Below are positions 24,501 through 33,816 of a stretch of DNA of 64,000 nt, one piece after another (positions within the stretch are counted from its first letter, which is position 1; each line of letters opens with the position of its first letter). Both the position numbers and the translations under genes were made by a program. This DNA is from Paractinoplanes ovalisporus. Lineage in GTDB: Bacteria; Actinomycetota; Actinomycetes; Mycobacteriales; Micromonosporaceae. The notes under the pieces were generated by a model. The model saw nothing but the letters and a program-made list of their open reading frames with translations. It had not been told where the DNA came from and ran no database searches. The stretch is from the NCBI RefSeq assembly GCF_016834655.1, contig NZ_JAENHP010000009.1, positions 1 to 64,000 of the forward strand, given 5' to 3'.

Positions 24501-26218
24501 TCAGAGGCCCGCGGGGGCGGTGGGGACGGCGATGCGTAGCGCCTCGACCAGGCCCCGGTAGAGGTCGTCCGAGGCCAGCAGGGACTCGTGGGTTCCGACG
24601 GCGCGGACGCGGCCCCGGTCGAGGACGATGATGCGGTCGGCCTCGACCACTGTGGACAAGCGGTGGGCGATCGTCACCACGGCACCGGTGGCGGCCCTCT
24701 CCCGTACGGAATCCTGGACCGCGGCCTCGGTCAGGGCGTCCATCTGGGCCGTCGCCTCGTCGAGCAGCAGCACCGCGGGTGTGCGGATCAGAGCTCGGGC
24801 CAGGGCGATCCGCTGGCGTTCGCCGCCCGAGAGCTCGGCCCCGGAGATCGGGGTGTCGACACCCTGCGGCAGCGTGGCGACCTTGTCGGAGAGGTGGACC
24901 CGGGTCAGCACCGCCTCCAGTTCGCCGTCGGTGGCCTCGGGTGGCTGAACAGGATGTTCTCGCGAATGGTGCCGGGCACGACCGGGGCCTCCTGTTCCAC
25001 GTACGCCAGCTCGCCTCTGATCTCGCTGTGGGTGAGCGAGCGATAGGGCCGCCCGTGCAGGGTGATCTCGCCCGAACCGGGGTCGAGGAAGCGCAGCAGA
25101 AGGGAGAACAGCGAGGTCTTGCCGGCTCCGGACGGTCCGACGACCGCGGTGTGGCCGCGCGACGGGATGGTCAGGGAGACGTCGTCGAGGGCGGCCGGAC
25201 CCTCCTCGGTGTAGCGCAGAGTCACATTCCGGACGGCCAGCACGGGCGCGTCGGGGACCCGGCTTCCGGGCGTGGGCGTCGAGGTCTCCGACTCCATCGC
25301 ATACACCTCGCTGATGCGCCTCGCGGCGGCGATCCCGGACTGCAAGGCCGTCACGTTCTGGGTCAGCTCGCCGATCGGGCCCATCAGCTGGAACGCGTAG
25401 AGCAGGAACGCGATCAGGCTGCTGACCTCGAGCAGGCCGGCGTCCGCCCGCCACGCGCCGACGCCCAGCACCGCGATCACGGCCAGCGACACGCCGCTCC
25501 ACGACACCGTCCACACCCAGGCGGCGCGGCGTGCGGCACGTACGTTGTGGGCGGCGGCGCGCCGGGCGTCGGCCTCGATGCGGCCACCCTGGCGGTCCTC
25601 GGCGCGGCTCGCTTTCACCGTACGCATGGCCCGGAGGGTTCCCTCGAGCTCGCCTCCGAGATCGCCCACCGCGTCCTGCGCCGCCTTCTGCGCCTTGCTG
25701 ATCGTGGGCAGCAGCACGGCCATCACCGCACCCACGATCGCGACCGCGGCCAGGGTGCACAGCAGCAGCACGACGTCGAGCGTCCCCATCAGCACCAGGG
25801 TCGCGATGAACGCCAGCGACGCGTTGATCAGGCCGACGATGCTGGACGAGGCCTGATGCAGCAGCCCGGGGTCGGCGGTGACGCGGGTGACCAGCTCGCC
25901 GGTTGGGCGGCCGGTCAGCTCGGCCAGCCGGGCCCGGAAGTAGCGCTGGATCACCGACAGGCGCGCGTCGAGAACGACCTGTTCGGCGAGCGTGCCCATG
26001 AGGATCCACTGCCAGAGCCCGATGACCGCGCCGATCACGACCAGCACCAGCAGCAGCGTGATCGGGCCGGCCAGGGCGTCGCCGGTGCCGAGGGTGTCGA
26101 TGATCCGCTTGGTGGCGAGTGGGGCGGCGAGGTTGGCCGCGTTGGAGATCAGCCCGAGGACCAGGCCCAGGATCAGGACCGGGAGGTGCGGGCGGAGAAG
26201 GCGCAGCAGAATCTGCAT
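24501..26218 (-). pseudogene. ABC exporter (fused membrane-ATPase) with a one-base frameshift
   Basis: From ATG 26218 the protein has six membrane helices within the first 300 residues and an ATPase domain with Walker A GPSGAGKTS. The frame breaks after ENILFSHP at about 24938. The next frame continues with EATDGELEAVLTRV, the signature SGGERQRIALARAL, Walker B LLLDEATAQMD and the H-loop. Adding one base would restore a 572-aa exporter of the MsbA/LmrA type. As written, the signature and Walker B are lost, so the gene is either inactivated or misread. A divergent TetR gene with a shared operator suggests a drug-responsive efflux pump. Confidence 0.8.
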
Positions 26219-26227
26219 GATTCGTAG

Positions 26228-26245
26228 TGGAACACAACTGTTCCA
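26228..26245. promoter_or_regulatory. Palindromic operator between exporter and TetR gene
   Basis: TGGAACA-CAAC-TGTTCCA is a perfect inverted repeat placed between the two divergent starts (26218 and 26280). It is the natural candidate for the TetR binding site controlling both genes. Confidence 0.65.
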
Positions 26246-26267
26246 TGACGGGCAATGCCAATTCCCG

Positions 26268-26273
26268 TACAGT
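26268..26273 (+). promoter_or_regulatory. -10 box of the TetR gene (leaderless)
   Basis: TACAGT is followed by ATGCCG and then GTG 26280. The 6-nt spacing favours GTG 26280 over ATG 26274 as the real start. Confidence 0.45.
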
Positions 26274-26279
26274 ATGCCG

Positions 26280-26885
26280 GTGACCTCCGGAGTGAAGAAC
26301 CGCACGCGGCAGGCGATCCTCGACGCCGCGATCGGTCTCCTGGCCGACAACCCGGCGTGTTCGCTGGGCGACATCGCCGCCGCCGCGCAGGTCGGGCGCA
26401 CCACGCTGCACCGCTATTTCGCCGAGCGCGCCGATCTGATGTCGGCCGTCGCGGTCGAGGGCGGTCAGCGTCTCGTACGGGCGGCGCGTCTGGCCGAGCT
26501 CGATCGCGGCACCGGGGGCGAGGCGTTGCTGCGGCTCTGCCGGGAGTATTTCGACCTCGGCCCGCTGCTGTCGCTGATCTTCAGCGAGCAGGCCGGTGAG
26601 TGCTGGGAGGAGCAGGACGAGGGGTCGCTCGTGGCGGTGATCGAACGCGGTCACCGCGACGGCTCGATCGATCCCGTGCTGCCGAGTGACTGGGTGCTCA
26701 GCGTGCTCTGGTCCCAGCTCTACGCGGCGTGGGCCTATCTGGGCGAGCGCCCCGAATCGTCCCGCCACCACGTTCTCGACCTGCTCACCCGCACGCTGTC
26801 GCACTCCTTCGGCCCACGAACGCCAACCGCGACCGAGCCCGTACGCGGCGAGGCTGGGCGCGGCGAGGCTGGGCGCGACCGGTAA
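26280..26885 (+). CDS. TetR-family transcriptional regulator
   Basis: Protein of 201 aa. The N-terminus has the TetR helix-turn-helix (RQAILDAAIGLLADN, SLGDIAAAAQVGRTTLHRYF). The C-terminal helical domain should bind a ligand. The last residues repeat RGEAGRGEAGR. GTG 26280 is preferred because it lies 6 nt from a -10 box; ATG 26274 would add two residues. The gene is divergent from an ABC exporter across a palindromic operator, so it probably represses the exporter and itself until a transported compound binds. Confidence 0.9.
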   Translation: MTSGVKNRTRQAILDAAIGLLADNPACSLGDIAAAAQVGRTTLHRYFAERADLMSAVAVEGGQRLVRAARLAELDRGTGGEALLRLCREYFDLGPLLSLIFSEQAGECWEEQDEGSLVAVIERGHRDGSIDPVLPSDWVLSVLWSQLYAAWAYLGERPESSRHHVLDLLTRTLSHSFGPRTPTATEPVRGEAGRGEAGRDR

Positions 26886-26892
26886 CCGTTGG

Positions 26893-26918
26893 TTATCCAC
26901 AGTCCGGAGTTATCCACA
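26893..26918. promoter_or_regulatory. Two perfect DnaA-box sequences
   Basis: TTATCCACA occurs at 26893-26901 and again at 26910-26918 in the same orientation, 17 bp apart, in the gap between two genes. This is the consensus DnaA box. No dnaA, dnaN or box cluster is nearby, so it is not an origin. It could titrate DnaA or couple the downstream regulator to replication. Confidence 0.45.
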
Positions 26919-27050
26919 GGCGGAGGTTTTCGGCGGGCAGAGATCGGCTCGATCGGCCACACTTCCGGGCAGCAGGGACGTGGGGGCGAGTCGGAAAGGG
27001 AGTGGTGGACACCGGCCGAGTGGACGAGGTTTTCGCTGATCAGGCGGCTG

Positions 27051-27056
27051 TAGCGT
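27051..27056 (+). promoter_or_regulatory. -10 box of the BTAD regulator (leaderless)
   Basis: TAGCGT is followed by GGGCTC and then GTG 27063. Confidence 0.45.
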
Positions 27057-27062
27057 GGGCTC

Positions 27063-30000
27063 GTGCAGGGGAGAGTCACGGTCGGGGTGCTCGGGCCGGT
27101 GGTCGCGAGCGTCGCGGGGGAGGCCGTAGACCTCGGCGGGCCGCGGCAGCGGGCTGTGCTCGCGCGGCTGGCCGTGGCCGGTGGTGAGGTGGTGTCGACC
27201 GACCGGCTCGTGCACGACCTGTGGGACGAGGCGGAGGCGCCGGCCAAGGCCCTCGCCGTGCTGCAGGTGCATGTGTCGAACCTGCGCCGCGTGCTCGAAC
27301 CCGGGCGGGCCCGGCGGGCGCCGGCGACCGTTCTGGTCAGCGCCGCGCCGGGTTATGCGCTGCGGGTCGGCGACGGACTCGACGCTCGCCGGTTCGAGGA
27401 TCTGGTGCTCGAGGCCGACGGGCCTGATGCGGGGGAGCGGCACCGGCGGTTGACCGAGGCCCTCGGCTGTTGGCGCGGTGGGGCGTATGCCGAAGTGGTG
27501 GACGAGGAGTGGGCGTCTCCCGAGGCCGCCCGGCTGGCCGAGCTGCGACTGACCGCAGTCGAGTTGCGGGCCGCGGCAGCGATCGAGCTGGGGCGGGCGG
27601 CGGTGGCCGTGCCCGAGTTGGAGCGGCAGCTGCACGACCATCCGGCGCGGGAGGAGTCCGTACGGCTGCTGGCTCTGGGCCTCTATCGCTCGGGCCGGCA
27701 AGGGGACGCGCTCGGGGTGCTGCGGCGCGCCCGGGAACACCTGGCCGAGGAGCTGGGCGTGGATCCGGGGCCGGCGTTGCGGGCGTTGGAGGCCGACGTG
27801 CTCGCGCAGGCGGCCACTTTGGACGGCCCGACGCGGGAGACGCGGGAAGCAGCGCGGGATGCCGCAGCCCGCGAGAGTGCGTGGGAAGCCGCGGCGCGCG
27901 ATGGGGCGCGGGAAGCCGGGACACGCGACGCGACGCGGGAGGCTGTGACGCACGAAGCAGCGCGGGATGCGGCGGTGAGCAGTGAGGCGCGGGAAGAGGC
28001 ACGCGGCGGGGCGCGGGAGGCCGAGACGCGCGGTGGGGCGCGGGAAGCCGTGACGCGGGAAATGGCGTCGCACGAAGGGCCGCATCCGGCGGCGTCGCGC
28101 GAAGTGGCGACCGATACGGCGACGCGAAGAGCGGGCAGCCAGACCGCAGGAGTGGCAGGCAAGGCTTCGAGCTGGACAAATACGAGGCGGGCCGGGGCGA
28201 CCACGCTGGGGCGTGCCAACGAGTTGCGGGCCATCCGGGCTGCGGCCGGCGAAGCGGAAAACGGCGGCACCCGCATCGTCTGGATCGTGGGCGAAGCCGG
28301 CGGCGGCAAGACCACGCTGGCCGAGACGGCGGCGGCCGGCCTGGCCGGCGAGGGCTGGCGGATCTTCCGCGGCCGATGTCCCGAGGTCGAGGGCGCACCG
28401 CCGGGATGGCCGTGGTTCGAGGCCGTCGGAGAGCCGCCGGCGGGTGAGACCAGCCCGTTCCGGCTGGGGCGGGTGCTGGCCGGGCACATCGACGCCGCCG
28501 CGCCGGCCTTGGTGTTGCTGGATGATGTGCACCGCGCCGACGACCTCACCCTGCGGCTGCTTCGGCAAGTGGCGGTTGAGCTGGCGGCGCGGCCCCTGCT
28601 GGTCGTCGGGACCTACCGGGGGACCGAGGCGTCCGACGAACTGGCGGCCACGATCGGGGCGCTGCTCGGGGTGACGGCGGCCCACCTCACGCTCGGTGGG
28701 CTCGACGCGGCCGCCGCCCGGGTGCTCGCGCATGAGCACGGCCTGGTCGACGCCGCGCCCGACGTGCTGGCCACGTTGGTCGAGCGGACCGGGGGCAACC
28801 CTTTGTTCGTACGGGAACTGGCTCGTCTGATCTCCGCCGAAGGCGCCGCGGCGGCACGCAGCGTGGTGCCCGCGGGTGTGCGGGAGACGCTGCGGCGGCG
28901 GGTGGCGCGGCTGCCGGCGGCGGCGACCACCGTGCTGCGACAGGCCGCCGTGCTCGGGCGGGACGCGGATGTCGACGTGCTGGCCGAGGTGGCCGGCAAG
29001 GAACCGGACGATCTGATCGACGCGCTCGAAGTGGCCGTGCTGGCGGGGCTGCTCGACGAGCCCGAGCCGGGGCAGGTGCGGTTCACGCATGCCTTGGTGC
29101 GCGACACGCTCTATGAGGACACGCCGCTCCTGCGCCGGGCCCGGCTGCACACGGCGGCCCTGCGGGTGCTCGAAGGACGGGCCGACGCGGCGACGCTCGC
29201 CCACCACGCGACGGCGGCGGCCGGTCCAGCCACGGCCGGTGATGCCGTCCCTTACGCGGTCCGCGCTGCCCGTGAGGCCGAGGCGGTCGGGGCGTGGGGT
29301 GAGTCGGCCCGCCAGTGGACCGCCGCGCTGCGCCTCCAGGAGATGGCGGAACGGCGTACGGGAAAGGCGGCCGACCCGACCGCTCTGCTCGCGCCGGCCG
29401 TGACCGCGATGGCGCGCGCCGGCAACACCGCAGGCGCGCGGACGGCGTACGGGAAAGCCTCGAGAACCGCCCGGGGCCGGGACCGGCTCGACGTTCTGTG
29501 CGCCTGGGACGCGCCGATGATCTGGTCCATTCGCGACACGGCGGAACCCGACCCGACGGTGCTGGCGGCGACGACGGAGTTCCTGGCCGAGCCCGATCTG
29601 CCCGCCGCGACCCGGATCCGGTTGCTGCTGGCCCGGTTCCGCGAGTACGAGGGCATCGACGTCCCGGCCGCGCTCGACGTCACCGGCGAGGCGTTGACGC
29701 TGGCCCGCACGATCGGCGACGACCGGTTGCTGTGCCTGGCGCTGAACGCCCGCGCGTACATGGCGCTCGGGCCTGACCTGCACGCCCAGCGCCGCGAGCT
29801 GGAGGACGAGCTGCTCACGGTCGCCGTCCGGGCGGGCGAGGTCGACCACGAGGCGGTCGCGCACTGGCTCCTGTTCCTCGAGGCCTCCTCCCGTACGGAC
29901 CTCGTGGCGGCCCGCACCGAGATGGAGCTCGCGGTCACCCGGGCCGGAACCGGGCAGCTCGGCGCCCTGCTCGGCATCCTCGCCATCTTCCAGGGGCTGC

Positions 30001-30557
30001 TCGAGATCCTGGCCGGCCGGCTCGACGCGGCGACGGCCCGCTACGAGGAGGTGTCGCGGCGGCTGATCGAGCACGGCGCGGTCAACGGCGGGTTGATGGC
30101 GATGGTCGGGCGGGTCGGGGTGGCCGTACGGCGGGGTGATCTGAGCCCGTTGCGGCCCGAGCTGGAGTATGTGGAGAGCCTGCACCCGGGTGGCCTCGGT
30201 GACCTGATCGCGCTGGCGCTGCTCGACGAGGGCCGGGCCGAGGATGCGCGCCGCATGTGGGCGACCCGGCAGCCGCGGCCCGGGGACTACTACTGGCTCG
30301 GCTTCACGGCCCTGCGGGCCCACGTGGCGGGCCGGCTCGGGGACAAGGTTGAGGCTTCGGCGCTTTACGGCCAATTGCTTCCGTACGCGGGAAGAATCGC
30401 CGGACTCGACTCGGGCACCCTCTATGCCGGCCCGGTCGACGACGCGCTCGCCTGGCTGGCCGAGGCGCTGGGCCGCCCCGCCGAGGCCGCCGAACGCCGA
30501 AAGGCCGCCGCTGACCTGCTGGAACAGGTAGCGACGGCCCTCATGATCAACGGCTGA
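27063..30557 (+). CDS. AfsR/SARP-like regulator with BTAD and AAA ATPase domains
   Basis: Protein of 1164 aa. Residues 1-95 are an OmpR-like winged helix (GGPRQRAVLARLAVAGGEVV, DRLVHDLWDE). Residues about 95-245 are the BTAD. Residues about 257-345 are a highly repetitive Arg/Glu/Ala linker built from REA, RDA and GAREA units. An AAA ATPase follows (K416 in GEAGGGKTT; LVLLDDVHRADD), then long TPR-like helical repeats to the end. Such proteins activate secondary-metabolite or developmental genes in response to nucleotide state. No biosynthetic cluster lies beside it. It overlaps the convergent membrane-protein gene by 11 bp. Confidence 0.88.
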   Translation: MQGRVTVGVLGPVVASVAGEAVDLGGPRQRAVLARLAVAGGEVVSTDRLVHDLWDEAEAPAKALAVLQVHVSNLRRVLEPGRARRAPATVLVSAAPGYALRVGDGLDARRFEDLVLEADGPDAGERHRRLTEALGCWRGGAYAEVVDEEWASPEAARLAELRLTAVELRAAAAIELGRAAVAVPELERQLHDHPAREESVRLLALGLYRSGRQGDALGVLRRAREHLAEELGVDPGPALRALEADVLAQAATLDGPTRETREAARDAAARESAWEAAARDGAREAGTRDATREAVTHEAARDAAVSSEAREEARGGAREAETRGGAREAVTREMASHEGPHPAASREVATDTATRRAGSQTAGVAGKASSWTNTRRAGATTLGRANELRAIRAAAGEAENGGTRIVWIVGEAGGGKTTLAETAAAGLAGEGWRIFRGRCPEVEGAPPGWPWFEAVGEPPAGETSPFRLGRVLAGHIDAAAPALVLLDDVHRADDLTLRLLRQVAVELAARPLLVVGTYRGTEASDELAATIGALLGVTAAHLTLGGLDAAAARVLAHEHGLVDAAPDVLATLVERTGGNPLFVRELARLISAEGAAAARSVVPAGVRETLRRRVARLPAAATTVLRQAAVLGRDADVDVLAEVAGKEPDDLIDALEVAVLAGLLDEPEPGQVRFTHALVRDTLYEDTPLLRRARLHTAALRVLEGRADAATLAHHATAAAGPATAGDAVPYAVRAAREAEAVGAWGESARQWTAALRLQEMAERRTGKAADPTALLAPAVTAMARAGNTAGARTAYGKASRTARGRDRLDVLCAWDAPMIWSIRDTAEPDPTVLAATTEFLAEPDLPAATRIRLLLARFREYEGIDVPAALDVTGEALTLARTIGDDRLLCLALNARAYMALGPDLHAQRRELEDELLTVAVRAGEVDHEAVAHWLLFLEASSRTDLVAARTEMELAVTRAGTGQLGALLGILAIFQGLLEILAGRLDAATARYEEVSRRLIEHGAVNGGLMAMVGRVGVAVRRGDLSPLRPELEYVESLHPGGLGDLIALALLDEGRAEDARRMWATRQPRPGDYYWLGFTALRAHVAGRLGDKVEASALYGQLLPYAGRIAGLDSGTLYAGPVDDALAWLAEALGRPAEAAERRKAAADLLEQVATALMING

Positions 30558-31215
30558 CCCCGACGAGTTCGCGGGGCTCGGCCTCGGCTCGGGCGGCGTC
30601 GCGCCACATCAGGTAGCCGACGACCGCCACGGTGAGGCCGCGGGGCAGTTCGATGAGCAGCCCGGTGAAGACCGGGATCTCGGGGAAGGGCACGAAGGTG
30701 AGCAGGCCGCCGACGATCGCCAGCACACCGACCCAGCGCGGCACGAAACCCGAGCGGAACAGCCCGACCCCGGTGAGGATGAGCCCGAGGACCAGGATCA
30801 GACCGCCCACGACCTGGAACGTCATGAACAGCGGCGAGTCGATGATCGACCCGTCGGCCGGGATCAGGTGCCGGGCGGCCGGATCCTCGGCGATGGCCGG
30901 CGCGACCAGGGCCTCGACGACCAGGTGGCCCTGGGCGCTGAGCGCGTTGCCGATGAAGTAGAGCCCGATGCCGATCAGCCCGATCCGGCCGACGTGACCC
31001 TTGAGCTTGACGAACATGCCGGGCAGACCCACCATCAGGGCGATCGCCCCGAAGTAGATGAGCAGCTGGGCCCAGGGCGAGGCGGCCGCGGTCAGCGACT
31101 CCACCGAGTGCGACTGCCCGTCGACGATCGGGTGGCTGACCCCACCGGCCAGGGAGAGAACGAACGAGCCGATCAGTGCGGCTCCGGTGACCTTGTAGAG
31201 CGCGTTGCTTGTCAT
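30547..31215 (-). CDS. Integral membrane protein of unknown function
   Basis: Protein of 222 aa from ATG 31215. About six hydrophobic segments are visible (for example LIGSFVLSLAGGV, LLIYFGAIALMVGLPGMF, VVGGLILVLGLILTGVGLF and WVGVLAIVGGLLTFV), with one extracellular-looking loop around 105-135. I see no catalytic or transport motif. It follows a histidine kinase on the same strand by 35 bp, so it may be the third gene of the two-component operon. Its stop overlaps the end of the convergent regulator. Confidence 0.7.
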   Translation of the reverse strand: MTSNALYKVTGAALIGSFVLSLAGGVSHPIVDGQSHSVESLTAAASPWAQLLIYFGAIALMVGLPGMFVKLKGHVGRIGLIGIGLYFIGNALSAQGHLVVEALVAPAIAEDPAARHLIPADGSIIDSPLFMTFQVVGGLILVLGLILTGVGLFRSGFVPRWVGVLAIVGGLLTFVPFPEIPVFTGLLIELPRGLTVAVVGYLMWRDAARAEAEPRELVGVSR

Positions 31216-31250
31216 GCCCCGAACTCTGCGGCCGGCCTCTTCCGGCCCAC

Positions 31251-33038
31251 TCAACGCCGACTAAACGCCACCGTGAACCGGGTGCCCTCGCCGAGCGTGC
31301 TCTCGACGCTGATCGTGGCGTCGTGGGCCTCGGCGATCTTGCGGGCGATGGCCAGGCCCAGGCCGCTGCCGCCGGTGGCCCGGCTCCGTGACTCGTCGGC
31401 CCGCCAGAAACGGTCGAAGATGCGGGGCAGGTCGTCGGGGGAGATGCCGACCCCGGTGTCCCGTACGGTGATCTCGGCCGAACTCCCGCTCACCGTGACC
31501 GAACCGCCGGCCGGGGTGTGGCGGATCGCGTTGGAGACCAGGTTGCCGACCAGCTGGCGCAGCCGCACGGCGTCGGCCGTCACCACCGGATCACCGTCGA
31601 CCCGCAGGGTCAGCTCGATGTCGGCCGCCGTGCCGCGGTGGCTGTCGACGACCTGGGTCAGCACGTCGCGCAGATAGATCGGCTCGGGGTGGATGCGCAG
31701 CGTGCCGGCGTCGGCCGCGGCCAGGTCGCTGAGGTCGTCGATGATGTGCTGCAGCTGCACCGCCTCCTCGTGCAGCAGGCCCAGCAGCTGGGCGTCGGTC
31801 GGGGCGAGGTCGTCCTGGGCCGCCTCCAGCCAGCTGCGGATGTTCGTGAGCGGCGTGCGCAACTCGTGCGCCACGTCGCTGACCATGGCCCGGCGCTGCG
31901 CCTCGGCCTGGTCCCGGCGTTCGGCCGAGTCGTTCAGGGCGCGGGCCAGGCGGCCGATCTCGTCCTTGGTCGAGACCGCGGCGGGCACGTGCCGGTCGGC
32001 CGAGTCGGTCAAGGCGCGCAACGGACCCACCAGGCGGCGGCCGACGAGCACGGTGACGACGATCGTGGCCAGCAGCACGGCGCCGGTCACGGTCAGGATC
32101 CGTACGGTGTTGGCCCGCGAGAGCGTGAACGGGTCCGAGGGGGACGTCGGGTTCGTGACGAACAGCAGGGCGGGTGGGGCCACGTACGGACGGAGAAGTG
32201 TCCGCCGTGACTTCTCGACGCAGCCGTTGATGCGGGCCGACTGGGACGAGTCAGTGGCGAACAGCAGCTCCTCGGCCACGGCGGTCGGGCGCTGGCGGAC
32301 GTCGATCGGAGAATCCGTCTTGCCCGTGTAGACGGTGAAGTCGGGGCGGATCTTGAGGATGAAGGGTCCCGGGTCGAGGCCCAGGCAGCGGGAGGCCAGC
32401 CGTTCGAGCGAGAGCAGTGCCTTCTCCTCGGTCGGGCTGACCGCGTCGGCCAGTTGTGTGCACTGCGGATCCAGCACGGCGCCGGGCGTGGTGACCGTGA
32501 GCGTCGGCCGCCCGTTCACCGCCGTGCCGATCTTGCCGTCGATCCGCATTTTGCGCAGGCAGTTGAGATCGTCGTCGGCCACCTTGCGCAGACGGGCCCG
32601 TTCGGCCGGCGGGACCAGGAACGGGCCGGCGATCCGGGGGTCGATGCGCCGGCTGCCCCCGGTGAGGCTCAGGTCCAGGTTGAGCGGGTCGACCGCGGCC
32701 GAAGGACGGGCCGTACGCAGGGAGGGACCCGAACCCGAGTCGGCGATCACCGCCCGGTCCTCGGTCATCAGCGTGATCCGCCGGCCCAGCTTGGCCGCCC
32801 GCTGCTGGATCAGGGCCGGCGCGCCCGTCCAGTCGGCGTGGGTGGCCGCGTACGTGACGAGCATGTCGTAGACGCCCTTGTCGTCGGTGAGCGCCCGGCC
32901 CTGTTCCTGGCTGATCGCGCGGGTCACGGTGCGGGTGGCGAGCCACGCCGTCGAGGCGATGGCCGCGATCGCGATCAGCACCGAGGTGACCAGCAGCCGC
33001 GTGACCAGGCTGTGCCGCAGCGGCACCCGGCGGCTCAC
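31251..33038 (-). CDS. Sensor histidine kinase
   Basis: Protein of 595 aa from a GTG that overlaps the stop of the response-regulator gene (GTGA). It has a membrane helix at about 12-35, an extracellular sensor of about 275 residues with several cysteines (C160, C193, C218, C273), and a second helix at about 312-333. A HAMP segment leads into the phosphoacceptor H391 in SDVAHELRTPLTN. The ATPase domain has an N-box (NLVSNAIRHTP) and G-boxes (DTGVGIS, GGSGLGL). It should phosphorylate the OmpR-type regulator encoded upstream. The divergent MacB-type efflux genes are likely targets. Confidence 0.92.
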   Translation of the reverse strand: MSRRVPLRHSLVTRLLVTSVLIAIAAIASTAWLATRTVTRAISQEQGRALTDDKGVYDMLVTYAATHADWTGAPALIQQRAAKLGRRITLMTEDRAVIADSGSGPSLRTARPSAAVDPLNLDLSLTGGSRRIDPRIAGPFLVPPAERARLRKVADDDLNCLRKMRIDGKIGTAVNGRPTLTVTTPGAVLDPQCTQLADAVSPTEEKALLSLERLASRCLGLDPGPFILKIRPDFTVYTGKTDSPIDVRQRPTAVAEELLFATDSSQSARINGCVEKSRRTLLRPYVAPPALLFVTNPTSPSDPFTLSRANTVRILTVTGAVLLATIVVTVLVGRRLVGPLRALTDSADRHVPAAVSTKDEIGRLARALNDSAERRDQAEAQRRAMVSDVAHELRTPLTNIRSWLEAAQDDLAPTDAQLLGLLHEEAVQLQHIIDDLSDLAAADAGTLRIHPEPIYLRDVLTQVVDSHRGTAADIELTLRVDGDPVVTADAVRLRQLVGNLVSNAIRHTPAGGSVTVSGSSAEITVRDTGVGISPDDLPRIFDRFWRADESRSRATGGSGLGLAIARKIAEAHDATISVESTLGEGTRFTVAFSRR

Positions 33039-33724
33039 GACGGGCCCGAGGCCAGCTTGTAGCCGACGCCGTGCACGGTCATCAGCAGCACGGGCCGCCG
33101 CGGATCGACCTCGATCTTGCGGCGCAGGTTCATCACGTGCACGTCGATCGTGCGCTCGGTCGAGCTGCGGTCGATGCCGCGCGTGTGGTGCAGCAGCTGG
33201 GCGCGGGTGAAGACCCGGTCCGGCTGCTCCGACATCGCGGCCAGGATGGCGAACTCACCCCGGGTGCATTCGATCTCCGACCCGTCCACGGTCACGATGT
33301 GGCGCTGGGTGTCGACGCCGATCCGCCCGATCTGCCGGCTCAAGACGGGCGCGGAAACTCGGGGAGCGCGCCGCAGCAGTGTCCGCACCCGGGCCATCAG
33401 CTCCCGCGGGCTGTACGGCTTGGTCAGGTAGTCGTCGGCCCCGAGCTCCAGCCCGAGCAGCAGATCGTCCTCGGTCGTCCGGGCGGTCAGCATCAGCACC
33501 AGAACGTCCGATTCCTGCCGCAGCGTCCGGCACACCTGCAACCCGTCCATCCCGGGCATCATCACGTCGAGGACCAGCAGGTCGGGCCGCAGCTTCCGGG
33601 CGCTGTCCAGGGCCTCCCGCCCGTCGTGCACCACCACCGCCTCGTGACCCTCCGCGGTCAGGTAGCGCCGCACCACCTCGGCCTGACGAGGGTCGTCGTC
33701 GGCGACCAGCACCTGAGCACACAT
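33035..33724 (-). CDS. OmpR-family response regulator
   Basis: Protein of 229 aa. ATG 33724 (MCAQVLVADDD) gives a standard start; an upstream ATG at 33751 would add nine residues. The receiver domain has the acidic pair at 9-11 and phosphoacceptor D53 in VLDVMMPGMDG. The LTAR threonine region and the YLTKPY lysine follow, then a winged-helix output domain (RTIDVHVMNLRRKIE, VHGVGYKL). It is coupled to the downstream kinase and divergent from the efflux adaptor gene across 92 bp, which probably contains its binding sites. Confidence 0.93.
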   Translation of the reverse strand: MCAQVLVADDDPRQAEVVRRYLTAEGHEAVVVHDGREALDSARKLRPDLLVLDVMMPGMDGLQVCRTLRQESDVLVLMLTARTTEDDLLLGLELGADDYLTKPYSPRELMARVRTLLRRAPRVSAPVLSRQIGRIGVDTQRHIVTVDGSEIECTRGEFAILAAMSEQPDRVFTRAQLLHHTRGIDRSSTERTIDVHVMNLRRKIEVDPRRPVLLMTVHGVGYKLASGPS

Positions 33725-33816
33725 GGCGGCGATGATAGGTCCGCCGCGCACGGTTGATCGCCACTTTCCGCGATACCTGACGGTTTCCTAACAGGCCCCG
33801 GCCACGCTCGTTCGCC

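Noticed and set aside
26893-26918. DnaA boxes considered as a replication origin
   Set aside because: Only two boxes, no AT-rich unwinding region and no dnaA/dnaN/rpmH neighbours.
27063-30557. BTAD regulator taken as a sign of a secondary-metabolite cluster
   Set aside because: No polyketide, peptide or terpene biosynthesis genes lie within the window on either side.
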